DNA from: Flavobacteriaceae bacterium
Lineage (GTDB): Bacteria > Bacteroidota > Bacteroidia > Flavobacteriales > Flavobacteriaceae
Assembly: GCA_028279515.1 (NCBI GenBank)
Contig: JANQNQ010000009.1
Span: 382,429 to 446,428, forward strand
DNA length: 64,000 nucleotides
Direction: 5' to 3'
Shown here: positions 8,787 to 17,880 of the stretch, piece by piece
Layout of the letters: every line of letters begins with the position of its first letter
Position numbering within the stretch: the first letter of the stretch is position 1
Position numbers and translations under genes: made by a program
Notes under the pieces: model-generated
Database searches by the model: none
Told to the model about the DNA's origin: nothing
The model's input: only the letters and a program-made list of their open reading frames with translations

Positions 8787-9734
8787 ATGATGAATTCTCC
8801 ACTGGTCTCCATAATAATTCCTACCTATAACAGGGCGCAACTGATCCAAGAAACTTTAGATTCTATAGTGGTGCAAACCTATGAGAATTGGGAGTGTCTG
8901 GTAATCGACGACGGAAGTACGGATGATACGGCTCAAGTATTAAAGGCTTATAGTGAAAAGGATGGTAGAATTCAATACTTTCAACGACCAGCTGATAAAC
9001 CCAAAGGAGCCAATTCATGTAGAAATCATGGACTTTCAATTAGCAAAGGAACCTATGTCAATTGGGTAGATTCTGATGACCTTTTGGACAAAAACCACCT
9101 TAAGGCCCATGTGAATCGGTTAGCTAATGGAAATTCGGATATTTCTGTTTCAAAAGCACTTACTTTTCACCAAACCACTGAGAACATTTTAGGAGAATGG
9201 TCTTTGATAACTTCAGAAGCTCCGTTGGTTGACGAAATGATTGCAACCAGAGTGATGTGGATTACTGGGTCAGTACTATGGAAAAAAACATGCGTACCGG
9301 CTACGCCCTTTATTGAGAAACTTTCAAGTTCACAAGAGTGGACCTTTCATTTGTTTCAGGTCATTGATGGGGTTAAGCCCATTTTCATTGAAACACCGAC
9401 CTATTATGCGAGAAGCCATGAAGCCCGAATCGGAAAGGATATGTCTCCTAAAAAGCATTTTTCCACTTATTATTCTAGACTCCTTGTATACAAAAGGGTG
9501 AAGGAGCACGGACTGCAGAATGATGCCATCGAACGCAGCATCTTAAAGTATATTTTTATAGCCATTCGAAATGCCCTGATGTACGGTCATTTGAGTATGG
9601 CACTTGAGATAGTTCGTGGTCTACTGGCAAATCTGGCACTTTTCAAGAACAAAGGGAAGGTCCTGAAAGTTGTCTTCTTTTCTTTTCCCATCTACGCAAT
9701 TACAAAAAAAGGAGAAAAACTCTTCAAAGTTTAG
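8787..9734 (+). CDS. Family 2 glycosyltransferase
   Basis: A 315-residue GT-A enzyme: IIIPTYNRAQLIQETLDSI, then IDDGSTDDT (residues 40-48), NSCRNHGL and VDSDDLL (residues 94-100). A hydrophobic stretch near the C-terminus (about residues 285-305) may attach it to the membrane. It ends the first run of plus-strand genes. The next gene lies on the opposite strand and begins 1 base away tail to tail, so transcription from upstream would meet the convergent gene here. No hairpin terminator is visible in the junction. Confidence 0.87.
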   Translation: MMNSPLVSIIIPTYNRAQLIQETLDSIVVQTYENWECLVIDDGSTDDTAQVLKAYSEKDGRIQYFQRPADKPKGANSCRNHGLSISKGTYVNWVDSDDLLDKNHLKAHVNRLANGNSDISVSKALTFHQTTENILGEWSLITSEAPLVDEMIATRVMWITGSVLWKKTCVPATPFIEKLSSSQEWTFHLFQVIDGVKPIFIETPTYYARSHEARIGKDMSPKKHFSTYYSRLLVYKRVKEHGLQNDAIERSILKYIFIAIRNALMYGHLSMALEIVRGLLANLALFKNKGKVLKVVFFSFPIYAITKKGEKLFKV

Positions 9735-9735
9735 A

Positions 9736-10422
9736 TTACTTGCGCTTACAAATGATGAGCTGAGTGTGCTGAGAAGCATTTGAGATGTAATGGTCGATTA
9801 CCTCGAAATGGGTGTCAGCATATTTTCTTAACTCACTAAATTCCCATTCTCTAATATGTGTCGGATTTAAAGGTGGCCCGTAGGTTTTGGCATTAGGAAG
9901 GATACCGCGATCTGGTGTGCTGATAAAGAAATATTTTGCATCCTTCACAGCTTTCATATCATTGAGAAGTTGGTCTGGGTCTAAGACATGTTCGATTACA
10001 TCCGAGCAAATAACAATATCTGACGAAAGCGTATTCAGATCGAATTCACCTACTTTTAACCATTTTCTATCTGGATAGGTCTCTTGGAGATATTCGTAGG
10101 TAGGGGAGACATCGATACCTACAGTTTCATATTCTTTAAAATACTTGATCAGCTTATAACCAGATCCACAACCAAAGTCAGCAACTTTAGAAAGCCCATC
10201 TTTTTCAAGATATTCTTTGGCTTTTTCATATACTTCGCGTTGCCAGTTATCAGTATTCTCACTATCGTCAAAATAAGAATATTCTTTTCGATGCTGATAG
10301 CCTTTGATAATGCCATATTTTGAAGTTGCAAATAGGCGATCGCTCGTTACACGTACTTGGTATCCTATTTTGTTCAGGACGTTTTGAACGCGCTTCCATA
10401 CAGCATTTACAATTCTTTTCAT
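9736..10422 (-). CDS. Class I SAM-dependent methyltransferase, antisense in the glycan locus
   Basis: The 228-residue protein carries SAM motif I VADFGCGSGY, an acidic VGIDVSP after the second strand, and DVIEHVLDPDQLL, the typical post-II motif of class I methyltransferases of the UbiE/type 11 kind. The tail STPDRG...PTHIREWEF is common in bacterial sugar and lipid methyltransferases. It is the only minus-strand gene in the first 37 kb and separates two blocks of tandem plus-strand genes. Being unlinked from their transcription, it needs its own promoter, probably in 10423-10488, where no clear consensus was seen. The substrate is unknown. Confidence 0.82.
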   Translation of the reverse strand: MKRIVNAVWKRVQNVLNKIGYQVRVTSDRLFATSKYGIIKGYQHRKEYSYFDDSENTDNWQREVYEKAKEYLEKDGLSKVADFGCGSGYKLIKYFKEYETVGIDVSPTYEYLQETYPDRKWLKVGEFDLNTLSSDIVICSDVIEHVLDPDQLLNDMKAVKDAKYFFISTPDRGILPNAKTYGPPLNPTHIREWEFSELRKYADTHFEVIDHYISNASQHTQLIICKRK

Positions 10423-10488
10423 CAGTTTGTTTGGGATTTAATGCATAAATACTAAAAACTTCTTAATATTGAAAAATAAATCGCTTTT

Positions 10489-11568
10489 ATGATCACCATC
10501 ATTTATCCGTATAGAAATCGCGAGCTCCAAAGAGTCAAACGATCTCTTGATAGCTTATCGCAACAATCAAACCTCGACTTTGAGGTTGTTTTCGTTGATT
10601 ACGGAAGCGATTTGGCAATGGCAGATCAAGTTAAGCAGCTCATTTCCGAATACCAATTTGCTCGATATGTCTATACGTATCACTTGGGACAACCCTGGTC
10701 TCGAGCAAGAACGATTAATATTGGCATTAGAGAAGCCAAGACCGATTTTGTATTTATGGCAGACATAGATATGATCTTTCACCCTAACTTGATCAAGAGG
10801 TTAAACGAACTCAAGGACACAACTAAAACCACCTATTTCAAGGTAGGTTTCCTAACGGAAGATGAATCCCAAAAAGAGCAGGCATTCGAAAAGTATATAA
10901 TCTCTTTTGAAAGCAAGGAAGGCGCTGCAGGACTTTCCCTTTTTCCGCGGAAAGCTTTGTTGGACATCAACGGGTTTGAAGAGTTTTTTCATTTCTGGGG
11001 AGCCGAAGACAACAACATCCATGCAAGATTAAAGGCCAACGGACTTACAAGCGTTTTTTATCAAGATGAAATATTAATGCTACATCAATGGCATCCGATT
11101 TATAGAGCCGGAGAAGAAACCCTGTTGACAAAAGAGCACCGTGTCAAAGGCATCACTCGTATAAATCAACGCCTCAACGAAGTACAGATCAACCAGAAAA
11201 AAACGATCAGCAACCTTCAACAAGACTGGGGAGTAGTAATCTGCAAAGAAGATTTCTTAAGATTGGATCAAATAGACGAAGAATACGAAATGACCTCGAA
11301 AAAAGAAGCGATTGATTCGATGTTATACGGATTGTTAGGGTCTCTTAAAGAAACAACCCTCAAAATAACAGTAACAGACTCCATTGCAATCGAAACGCCC
11401 AAACAAAGACTCAAAAAATGGGTGAAAGGAGCGGCGAATGATACTTATACACTAAAAGAAGTGAATGATATGTTGCTATTGCACCTGATCAGCCATTATC
11501 GAAATTCACCTTATATTTACCAAGTAAGTGATGACCTAAAGAGCATTCAGCTCACAATACGCCTATAA
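10489..11568 (+). CDS. Family 2 glycosyltransferase with galactosyltransferase-7-like C-terminal motif
   Basis: The first 100 residues form a GT-A domain: IIYPYRNRELQRVKRSLDS, FVDYGSD and a DID metal site (residues 92-94). The WGAEDN motif (residues 170-175) matches the C-terminal galactosyltransferase motif (WGxEDxD) found in chondroitin-type polymerases and animal beta-4-galactosyltransferases. The last 150 residues form an extension without recognised motifs. Such enzymes often transfer Gal, GalNAc or GlcNAc. The gene opens the second plus-strand run after the antisense methyltransferase and is followed one base later by a GT4 gene. Confidence 0.82.
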   Translation: MITIIYPYRNRELQRVKRSLDSLSQQSNLDFEVVFVDYGSDLAMADQVKQLISEYQFARYVYTYHLGQPWSRARTINIGIREAKTDFVFMADIDMIFHPNLIKRLNELKDTTKTTYFKVGFLTEDESQKEQAFEKYIISFESKEGAAGLSLFPRKALLDINGFEEFFHFWGAEDNNIHARLKANGLTSVFYQDEILMLHQWHPIYRAGEETLLTKEHRVKGITRINQRLNEVQINQKKTISNLQQDWGVVICKEDFLRLDQIDEEYEMTSKKEAIDSMLYGLLGSLKETTLKITVTDSIAIETPKQRLKKWVKGAANDTYTLKEVNDMLLLHLISHYRNSPYIYQVSDDLKSIQLTIRL

Positions 11569-11569
11569 C

Positions 11570-12658
11570 ATGGTTCAAGTAATTCTTATTTCGCAATTAC
11601 CGCTTCCATATCACAAGATCGGAAGTTGGACCACTATGTACGGTCGCTATCTTAAAAATGACCACAACATAGACCATGTTATCTGCGCCGAACCACAGCA
11701 ACGAGTCGAAGGAGTGAATTATCACACGTTTGACGCCAATAATGTGGGCATTAAGGTGAAAAAGAAACTCACTAAGAATCCGTACCAACCGTATTTGGAT
11801 CAGCTAAAGAAAATTGTGAAACCTGATCACAAATATGTTATTCAGCTAGTTGATAACCACGGACTTTCTAAGGCCCTAGAGACCTTCATTCAAGAGAACT
11901 TTGAAAGAGATAAATTCTATATTCAGTTCTTTTATCATGGGTATCCACCATTCTATGGAAATTTTGAGAGTAGACCATACTTCAATTTCATTGATGAATT
12001 GGTACTCTTGACCTATGATTCCTATAAAGAACACAAGGCCTATTACACGATTATGCCTTGTCGATGTTCGATACTTTACAACGGTATTGATACGTCTCAG
12101 TTTACTAAAGTATCTTCCGAAGAAAAAGAACAACTCAAGGCAAAGCATGGTGTTACAGGAAAGAAAGTGTTTTTGTGGGTGTCTCAAGATCGCCCCAAAA
12201 AAGGACTAGACCTCGTCCTAGATGCTTGGAAACGTATTAAAAATAGAAAGGATGCAATTCTTTGGGTAATTGGGATTGACAGAAGCATCAATCAAGAAGA
12301 TGTTAAGGTGTTAGGTAGAATAGATAATGATAAGCTTCCAGAATATTATCAAGCTTCAGATGTATATCTGTTCTCTCCGTTGAACCATGAAGGATTCGGA
12401 CTCACTTTAGCCGAAGCACTACAAACTGGATGCCACTGTATAGCGTCTAGCATCGGAGGAGTGCCCGAAGTACTTCAGTATGGAAAATACGGCACGTTGA
12501 TAGAAAACCCACATTTCATTTCAGAGTGGGTAGAAGCTATTCAGGAAGCCATTGAAGAAACCCGTGAATTCGATATTCCCGAGGGCCTGTACAGCAGTAT
12601 CAATTGGGAGCGCGGAATGAATCAGGTAATAGATAATGCAAAAAGAAGTCTCTCTTAA
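11570..12658 (+). CDS. Family 4 (GT-B) glycosyltransferase
   Basis: This 362-residue GT-B enzyme has FLWVSQDRPKKGLDLVLDA at the start of the donor domain and the E-x7-E motif HEGFGLTLAE (Glu274 and Glu282), followed by an IGGVPEVL loop. It is soluble. The donor domain is well conserved; the N-terminal acceptor domain is unusual for the family and has a YHGYPPFYGN segment. It ends two bases before the preferred neuA start at 12660, so it is probably co-translated with the sialic-acid module. Donor sugar not predictable. Confidence 0.86.
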   Translation: MVQVILISQLPLPYHKIGSWTTMYGRYLKNDHNIDHVICAEPQQRVEGVNYHTFDANNVGIKVKKKLTKNPYQPYLDQLKKIVKPDHKYVIQLVDNHGLSKALETFIQENFERDKFYIQFFYHGYPPFYGNFESRPYFNFIDELVLLTYDSYKEHKAYYTIMPCRCSILYNGIDTSQFTKVSSEEKEQLKAKHGVTGKKVFLWVSQDRPKKGLDLVLDAWKRIKNRKDAILWVIGIDRSINQEDVKVLGRIDNDKLPEYYQASDVYLFSPLNHEGFGLTLAEALQTGCHCIASSIGGVPEVLQYGKYGTLIENPHFISEWVEAIQEAIEETREFDIPEGLYSSINWERGMNQVIDNAKRSLS

Positions 12659-12659
12659 G

Positions 12660-13340
12660 ATGAAGGCGATGAAAAATATAGCAATCATTCCTGCAAGAGG
12701 TGGCTCGAAGAGGCTTCCTCGAAAAAATGTGTTGCCATTAGGTGGTGTACCGCTCATAGTTCATTCGATCGAATATGCATTGCTCAACAAAGAGATTATA
12801 GATGAGGTGGTGCTTTCAACTGACGATACCGAGATCAAGCAGATTGCCGTTGACCACGGAGTCAAAGTGATTGACAGACCTCAAGAAATAAGTGGTGACC
12901 ATGAACCAACAATAACTGCACTTCAGCATGTACTTTCCATTACTAATGAAGAGTATGACAATGTGATATTGTTACAGGCAACAAACCCACTTAGACCAGA
13001 GCGCATGCTTAATGAAGCTTACGTAACCTTCATTGAAGGTGGCTATGATAGCCTCATGACAGTGACAAGAGATCATCATAAGCTAGGAAAAATTGTTGAC
13101 GGAAAATTTAAACCTTTCAACTATACAATGGGGCAGCGAAGCCAAGACCTGGAGCCTTTATACTATGAAAATGGGTTGTTGTATATAACAAAAGCACCAG
13201 TAATCAGGGAAGGTGCCATATTGGGAGCGAAGAATTGTCCATATATTCTTGACCATCCTTTTGCAAAAATTGACATTGATAACGAGCAAGATCTTATATT
13301 TGCAGAGTTAACAATAAATGCCCTAAACCATGAACGTTAA
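12660..13340 (+). CDS. neuA: Acylneuraminate cytidylyltransferase (CMP-sialic acid synthetase)
   Basis: The protein starts with the nucleotide-binding signature IPARGGSKRLPRKN, followed by STDD, DRPQEI, LLQATNPLRP and a final FAKIDIDNEQDL, all typical of NeuA-type enzymes that activate a nonulosonic acid with CTP. I chose the ATG at 12660 (or 12669). An upstream ATG at 12636 would overlap the preceding gene by 23 bases and add residues that the family lacks. With neuB and neuC close behind, the product is most likely CMP-Neu5Ac. The end overlaps the methyltransferase start by 11 bases. Confidence 0.88.
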   Translation: MKAMKNIAIIPARGGSKRLPRKNVLPLGGVPLIVHSIEYALLNKEIIDEVVLSTDDTEIKQIAVDHGVKVIDRPQEISGDHEPTITALQHVLSITNEEYDNVILLQATNPLRPERMLNEAYVTFIEGGYDSLMTVTRDHHKLGKIVDGKFKPFNYTMGQRSQDLEPLYYENGLLYITKAPVIREGAILGAKNCPYILDHPFAKIDIDNEQDLIFAELTINALNHER

Positions 13341-13971
13341 ACCCCACGCAAAAGACGTTTACAAGAAATTCTCCCATGTTGAAGGAAATCAGCATATTGC
13401 GAGCGAATATGCGCTTTACACAGTTTTAAGACTAGTAGATACTTTTAAAATTGAAAGTGTTCTCGAAGTTGGACTTGGGATAGGAAGTATCGCAGATACC
13501 ATCCTTTCCTATGCAAAGGCCAACGATAAAAGTATAAGATATGTAGGTACAGAGGCCAACGAATTTTGTTTGACCCAATTACCAATAAATCTACATGATA
13601 ATTTTACCGATATTCGTGTAGAGAACAACCTTCGGGATGTCAAACCGAATAACGACTTTGACCTAATCGTTGTGGATGGAACCGATGCTCAAATTGGAAA
13701 AGTACATGAATACTGCAGCGATCATGCCATAATTTATATTGAAGGACATAGAGGATCACAGGTAAACGTAATCAGAGAAGCACTGCCCAATGCGGTCGAG
13801 TGTTTTATAGCTAGTGACTATAAAAATCCGGATTATGGACCATTTCCAGCAACCAATTGGGCCGGGGGTGGTACCGCAATTTTTGTAAACCCAACAGCAG
13901 CCCAAAGAACTTTTGTGCTCAAAGAAAAGGCCAGTACAAAGCTCAAGTATATAAAACGAAAACTTTCATGA
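13330..13971 (+). CDS. Putative SAM-dependent methyltransferase inside the neu module
   Basis: The 213-residue protein has a Rossmann methyltransferase start, [10 protein letters not shown] (residues 44-53), followed by YVGTEAN at the second strand and [11 protein letters not shown] at the fourth, as in class I methyltransferases. Motif I is slightly degenerate (GLGIG). No closer family is recognised. It overlaps neuA by 11 bases and neuB by 4, so it is translated with them. This suggests that it modifies a sialic acid or its precursor; that is inference from position only. It has no membrane segment. It could also be a non-catalytic SAM-fold protein. Confidence 0.65.
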   Translation: MNVKPHAKDVYKKFSHVEGNQHIASEYALYTVLRLVDTFKIESVLEVGLGIGSIADTILSYAKANDKSIRYVGTEANEFCLTQLPINLHDNFTDIRVENNLRDVKPNNDFDLIVVDGTDAQIGKVHEYCSDHAIIYIEGHRGSQVNVIREALPNAVECFIASDYKNPDYGPFPATNWAGGGTAIFVNPTAAQRTFVLKEKASTKLKYIKRKLS

Positions 13972-15011
13972 GTACCCCCGTCATAGAAATACAAGGAAGA
14001 AAAATAGGTCCAGATTACCCACCGCTGGTTATTGCCGAAATAGGTATAAATCACGAAGGGTCTCTAGAAGTTGCCAAAGAAATGGTCGATGCAGCCCACA
14101 GAGCAGGAGCAGAGGTAGTAAAACACCAAACGCATATTGTCGAAGATGAGATGAGTGGTGCCGCCAAAAAAGTGATTCCTGGCAATGCTGATGTATCTAT
14201 CTATGACATTATGGAGCGATGCGCTCTGAATGAAGAAGACGAAAGAGCACTTAAAGCATATGTTGAGTCGAAAGGCATGATCTTTATCTCAACACCTTTT
14301 TCAAGAGCCGCCGCTGATAGACTACAAGGAATGGGTGTAGAAGCCTACAAGATTGGCTCAGGTGAATGCAACAATTATCCTTTACTTGAACATATTGCCA
14401 AATTTGGCAAACCGGTGATTATGAGCACTGGGATGAACACAATTGAAAGTGTATCAAAGGCGGTCGCTGTGTTTGACAAATATAAAGTTCCCGTAGCATT
14501 ATTGCACACTACCAACTTATATCCAACACCGCCTCATTTGGTACGTTTTGGAGCGATGACACAATTGCATGAAGCGTTTCCGGATAAGGTCTTCGGACTT
14601 TCTGATCATACGCTCACCAATCACGCTTGTTTAGGAGCTGTGGCATTGGGAGCTTCTGTTTTAGAGCGTCATTTCACGGATCACATGGACCGCACAGGAC
14701 CAGACATTGTTTGCTCTATGGATGAACAGGCCTGTGCTGATTTGATCAAAGGAAGTGAGCTCATCTGGCAGATGCGAGGCGGGACCAAAGAGCCTACGAA
14801 AGAAGAGCAGGTAACTATCGATTTTGCCTTTGCAACCGTATGCAGTATTGCCGATATCAGAGAAGGCGAGCTTTTTACGATGGAAAATATTTGGGTGAAA
14901 CGCCCCGGAACTGGTGAGATTCTTGCCGAAGAATTCAACAGTATTTTAGGCCGAAAAGCTAAAAAAGCAATTCATAAAGACCAACAACTTACTTGGGAAG
15001 ATATTTCATGA
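13968..15011 (+). CDS. neuB: N-acetylneuraminate synthase
   Basis: NeuB condenses ManNAc with phosphoenolpyruvate to Neu5Ac. The 347 residues contain [64 protein letters not shown] and [15 protein letters not shown], and a C-terminal antifreeze-like domain from about residue 285 (VKRPGTGEI...LGRKA). This is the pattern of the Neu5Ac-type synthase of Neisseria rather than the legionaminic or pseudaminic types. The start at 13968 forms an ATGA overlap with the methyltransferase; the reading frame is open back to 13857, but the extra residues do not look like NeuB. Confidence 0.95.
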   Translation: MSTPVIEIQGRKIGPDYPPLVIAEIGINHEGSLEVAKEMVDAAHRAGAEVVKHQTHIVEDEMSGAAKKVIPGNADVSIYDIMERCALNEEDERALKAYVESKGMIFISTPFSRAAADRLQGMGVEAYKIGSGECNNYPLLEHIAKFGKPVIMSTGMNTIESVSKAVAVFDKYKVPVALLHTTNLYPTPPHLVRFGAMTQLHEAFPDKVFGLSDHTLTNHACLGAVALGASVLERHFTDHMDRTGPDIVCSMDEQACADLIKGSELIWQMRGGTKEPTKEEQVTIDFAFATVCSIADIREGELFTMENIWVKRPGTGEILAEEFNSILGRKAKKAIHKDQQLTWEDIS

Positions 15012-16135
15012 AGCGAAAAATAGCCTTTTTATCAGGTACGAGGGCCGACTTCGGAAAGATCAAATCCCTCATTCAGGTCCTTGAAGACAAAGAGGGCTAT
15101 GAGCCTCATATATTTGCCACGGGCATGCACATGCTTCATGAGTATGGATATACGGTGATCGAGATCGAGAAATGTGGTTTCCAGAATATCTTCAAGTTTG
15201 AAAATCATACCAGCGAGACCACCATGGACCTTAACCTTGCTAAAACGATTGAAGGGTTTTCAGCCTATGTAAAAGAGCTAAAACCCGACTTGATCGTGGT
15301 GCATGGAGATCGCGTAGAAACCTTAGCAGGCGCCATTGTTGGCTCTTTGAATAATATATTGGTGGCCCATATCGAAGGCGGAGAGGTTTCAGGAACTGTT
15401 GATGAACTGATTCGACATTCTGTAAGTAAATTGAGCCATGTGCACTTCGTTTCGAATCAATTGGCCAAGAAGCGATTGATTCAAATGGGAGAGATTTCAG
15501 AATCCATCTTCGAAATAGGATCACCAGATATCGATATCATGTTTTCGAGTGAGCTTCCGGCGATTGAAACTGTGAAAGAGTATTATGAAATTCCATTTGA
15601 AAAATATGCTGTAGCGATGTTTCATCCGGTGACTACCGAAGCTGAACACATGGAAGAATACGCTCAGAATTTCGTCGACGCTATGCTAGAAGACACACAT
15701 AATTACGTAGTGATCTACCCGAACAACGACTTAGGTAGCAACGCGATTCTTTCCGCCTATAAAAAATTAAAAGACAATCCACGATTCAGGATATTTCCAT
15801 CTATTCGCTTTGAATACTTTTTGACATTGCTCAAAAAAACCGAATTCATCATCGGTAATTCGAGTGCTGGTATTCGCGAAGCACCATATTACGGCATTCC
15901 GATCATCAACATCGGAACCCGACAAAAGAACAGAGCGCTGCACAGCGAGATCATCAATGTAGATTACGCCACTTCGCAAATAGTTGCAGCATTGAAGTCC
16001 ATTGATAGTGTTGCACATTACGATGGTGCCGAAACCTTTGGAGATGGCAATAGTGCGCAAAAGTTTTTGGATTGCCTACTAAATGGCGATATTTGGAACT
16101 TAGACCATCAAAAACAGTTTAGAGACCTCAGTTAA
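15008..16135 (+). CDS. neuC: UDP-N-acetylglucosamine 2-epimerase (hydrolysing), ManNAc-forming
   Basis: NeuC converts UDP-GlcNAc to ManNAc plus UDP, the first step of bacterial Neu5Ac synthesis. The 375 residues show [14 protein letters not shown], a conserved [51 protein letters not shown], and the UDP-binding [14 protein letters not shown]...NIGTRQ. These match the Neisseria SiaA/NeuC group closely. The start at 15008 makes an ATGA overlap with neuB; an upstream Met at 14993 is less likely. The next gene starts right after its stop. Confidence 0.95.
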   Translation: MKRKIAFLSGTRADFGKIKSLIQVLEDKEGYEPHIFATGMHMLHEYGYTVIEIEKCGFQNIFKFENHTSETTMDLNLAKTIEGFSAYVKELKPDLIVVHGDRVETLAGAIVGSLNNILVAHIEGGEVSGTVDELIRHSVSKLSHVHFVSNQLAKKRLIQMGEISESIFEIGSPDIDIMFSSELPAIETVKEYYEIPFEKYAVAMFHPVTTEAEHMEEYAQNFVDAMLEDTHNYVVIYPNNDLGSNAILSAYKKLKDNPRFRIFPSIRFEYFLTLLKKTEFIIGNSSAGIREAPYYGIPIINIGTRQKNRALHSEIINVDYATSQIVAALKSIDSVAHYDGAETFGDGNSAQKFLDCLLNGDIWNLDHQKQFRDLS

Positions 16136-17077
16136 ATGACCAACCCGATAAAAATAGCAGTTGTTTCTCCAATCTACTATGCCGAAAACACGGTAGAAGA
16201 GTTGGTGCAACGCGTGCTAGCTTCCCTCAAAACAATTCCGTGCGAGGCAGAAGTGATATTGGTCGACGATGGAAGCAAAGATGACTCATGGTCAAAGATC
16301 ACTTCGATCTGTGAGACGAATCCAGAAGTGACAGCCATCAAGTTGAGTAGAAACTTTGGTCAGCACAATGCTATAACCGCAGGCTTACAACAAACGGTGT
16401 CAGATGCAGATTGGGTGGTCGTAATGGATTGCGATCTTCAAGACGTTCCAGAAGAAATTCCGAAGCTCTACCAAAAAGCATTGGAAGGATACGACATGGT
16501 CTTGGCCCGACGAAAAGAACGAAAAGACAAGGCTTCTAAGAGATGGAGCTCAAAGTTCTTTTACCGCATGTTCAGCTATTTCACAGATACCAAACAAGAT
16601 AGTGCCATTGCCAATTTTGGTATTTATAATCGAAAGGTGATCGAGGCCGTGCTCTCGATGAAAGATAAGATTCGAGTGTTTCCTATTTTGGTGCAATGGA
16701 TTGGTTTTGAGAAAACCACACTCGACGTAGACCATGCCCAACGTAAAGAAGGAAAGTCAACCTATACATTGAAAAAACTGTTCAAACTGGCATTTGACCT
16801 TTTCGTGTCATTTTCGAACAAACCACTACTGCTAACCATTAGATTGGGAGCGATTATTTCGATATTGTCATTTTGTGTCGGACTCTTTTATCTGATCAGA
16901 TATTTTAACGGAAAGATAGAGGTTGACGGGTTCACTAGTTTGATCATTTCAATCTGGTTGCTCTCCGGAATCATTATTTTCTCAATCGGAGTTCTTGGAC
17001 TCTATATAGGAAAGATCTTCGATGCCACAAAAGACCGACCCTTGTTCATCATTCAAGAAAAAATTAGCAAGTCATGA
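16136..17077 (+). CDS. Polyprenyl-phosphate glycosyltransferase (GtrB/ArnC/DPM1-like)
   Basis: A GT2 domain is followed by two membrane helices, the layout of enzymes that transfer a sugar from a nucleotide to undecaprenyl phosphate at the inner face of the membrane. Seen: VSPIYYAENTVEELVQRV, LVDDGSKDDSW, LSRNFGQHNAITAGL, VMDCDLQDVPEE (metal site about residues 98-100), QRKEGKSTYTL before the first helix (about 230-255) and a second helix at about 265-290. Such proteins feed a GT-C enzyme that uses the lipid-linked sugar in the periplasm. The large membrane protein at 19003-20295 is a candidate partner. It begins directly at the neuC stop. Confidence 0.88.
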   Translation: MTNPIKIAVVSPIYYAENTVEELVQRVLASLKTIPCEAEVILVDDGSKDDSWSKITSICETNPEVTAIKLSRNFGQHNAITAGLQQTVSDADWVVVMDCDLQDVPEEIPKLYQKALEGYDMVLARRKERKDKASKRWSSKFFYRMFSYFTDTKQDSAIANFGIYNRKVIEAVLSMKDKIRVFPILVQWIGFEKTTLDVDHAQRKEGKSTYTLKKLFKLAFDLFVSFSNKPLLLTIRLGAIISILSFCVGLFYLIRYFNGKIEVDGFTSLIISIWLLSGIIIFSIGVLGLYIGKIFDATKDRPLFIIQEKISKS

Positions 17078-17880
17078 CGTCAAACCATAGCAATATCCAT
17101 GCAGATTATATAGAAGTTGGCATCAATACTTTTATTGAGCCAACCGCCGTAATTCGAGGCCTAAACGGAAATGCAAAGCGAATCGTTATTGGCGATAACG
17201 TATACATCGGGAAACATGTGCAGATCATTTGTAATGACTTCGAGTTGGGAGATTATAGCAAGATCCACCATGGTACCAATGTGCATGGGTATAAACCCTG
17301 TAAGATCGGTCACAATTTGTGGATGGGTCAGTACGGAATCCTAGATTGTATAGGAGGCGTTACGATTGGAGATAATTGTGGAATTGGGGCACATTCTCAA
17401 CTATGGAGTCACATCAAATACGGAGACACATTAGAAGGATGTAATTTCTTGTCCGAAGCTCCAATGAACATTGGAAAAGATGTCTGGTTTGTGGGCAGAA
17501 CATTGGTCTCGCCAATTACTGCAGAAGACAAATCCATGGCGCTTGCAGGTGCAGTCGTGACCAGAAATATGAAATACAACGAGATCTATTCGGGCGTACC
17601 CGCCAAGTCCATCTCTGACAAGATAGGCTATCAATTTAAAGAAGTGACCATCGGCGAAAAAATGGACAAGATGAAGATATACTTGTCCGAATCAGGAATA
17701 GATACCAAGTCTATTGAAATTGTTACCGATCGATCCGAAGCCAAAGACGATGGCAAGACCTATTTCATTGTCGATACCAGAGAATATACAAAGCAACGCA
17801 GTGAAGCCGAAATCGAGTTCATGAACTTTCTGTTGCCGGCGAAGGCCAAATTTACTCCGATAGGATATGATTCCCTTTAA
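17074..17880 (+). CDS. Hexapeptide-repeat acyltransferase with C-terminal extension
   Basis: The first 190 or so residues form a left-handed beta-helix: VIGDNVYIGKHVQI, LGDYSKIHHGTNVHG, IGHNLWMGQYGILDC, IGDNCGIGAHSQLWSH. It ends with SGVPAKSI, a usual acyltransferase tail. The last 75 residues are a separate, charged region (from about KEVTIGEKMDKMK) that is not part of the helix and that I do not recognise. It lies between a polyprenyl-phosphate transferase (4-base overlap) and the WecE-like aminotransferase (14-base overlap). That makes N-acetylation of the amino sugar made by WecE the most likely role, replacing the unrelated WecD acetyltransferase of enteric bacteria. Confidence 0.8.
   Translation: MTSNHSNIHADYIEVGINTFIEPTAVIRGLNGNAKRIVIGDNVYIGKHVQIICNDFELGDYSKIHHGTNVHGYKPCKIGHNLWMGQYGILDCIGGVTIGDNCGIGAHSQLWSHIKYGDTLEGCNFLSEAPMNIGKDVWFVGRTLVSPITAEDKSMALAGAVVTRNMKYNEIYSGVPAKSISDKIGYQFKEVTIGEKMDKMKIYLSESGIDTKSIEIVTDRSEAKDDGKTYFIVDTREYTKQRSEAEIEFMNFLLPAKAKFTPIGYDSL

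Noticed and set aside
13857-13967. Upstream extension of neuB
   Set aside because: It overlaps the methyltransferase gene, and NeuB proteins start at about the residue encoded at 13968.
12636-16135. Interpretation of the neu genes as a legionaminic or pseudaminic acid pathway
   Set aside because: NeuB and NeuC follow the Neisseria Neu5Ac-type sequences, and no LegB/PseB dehydratase or matching aminotransferase is next to them.
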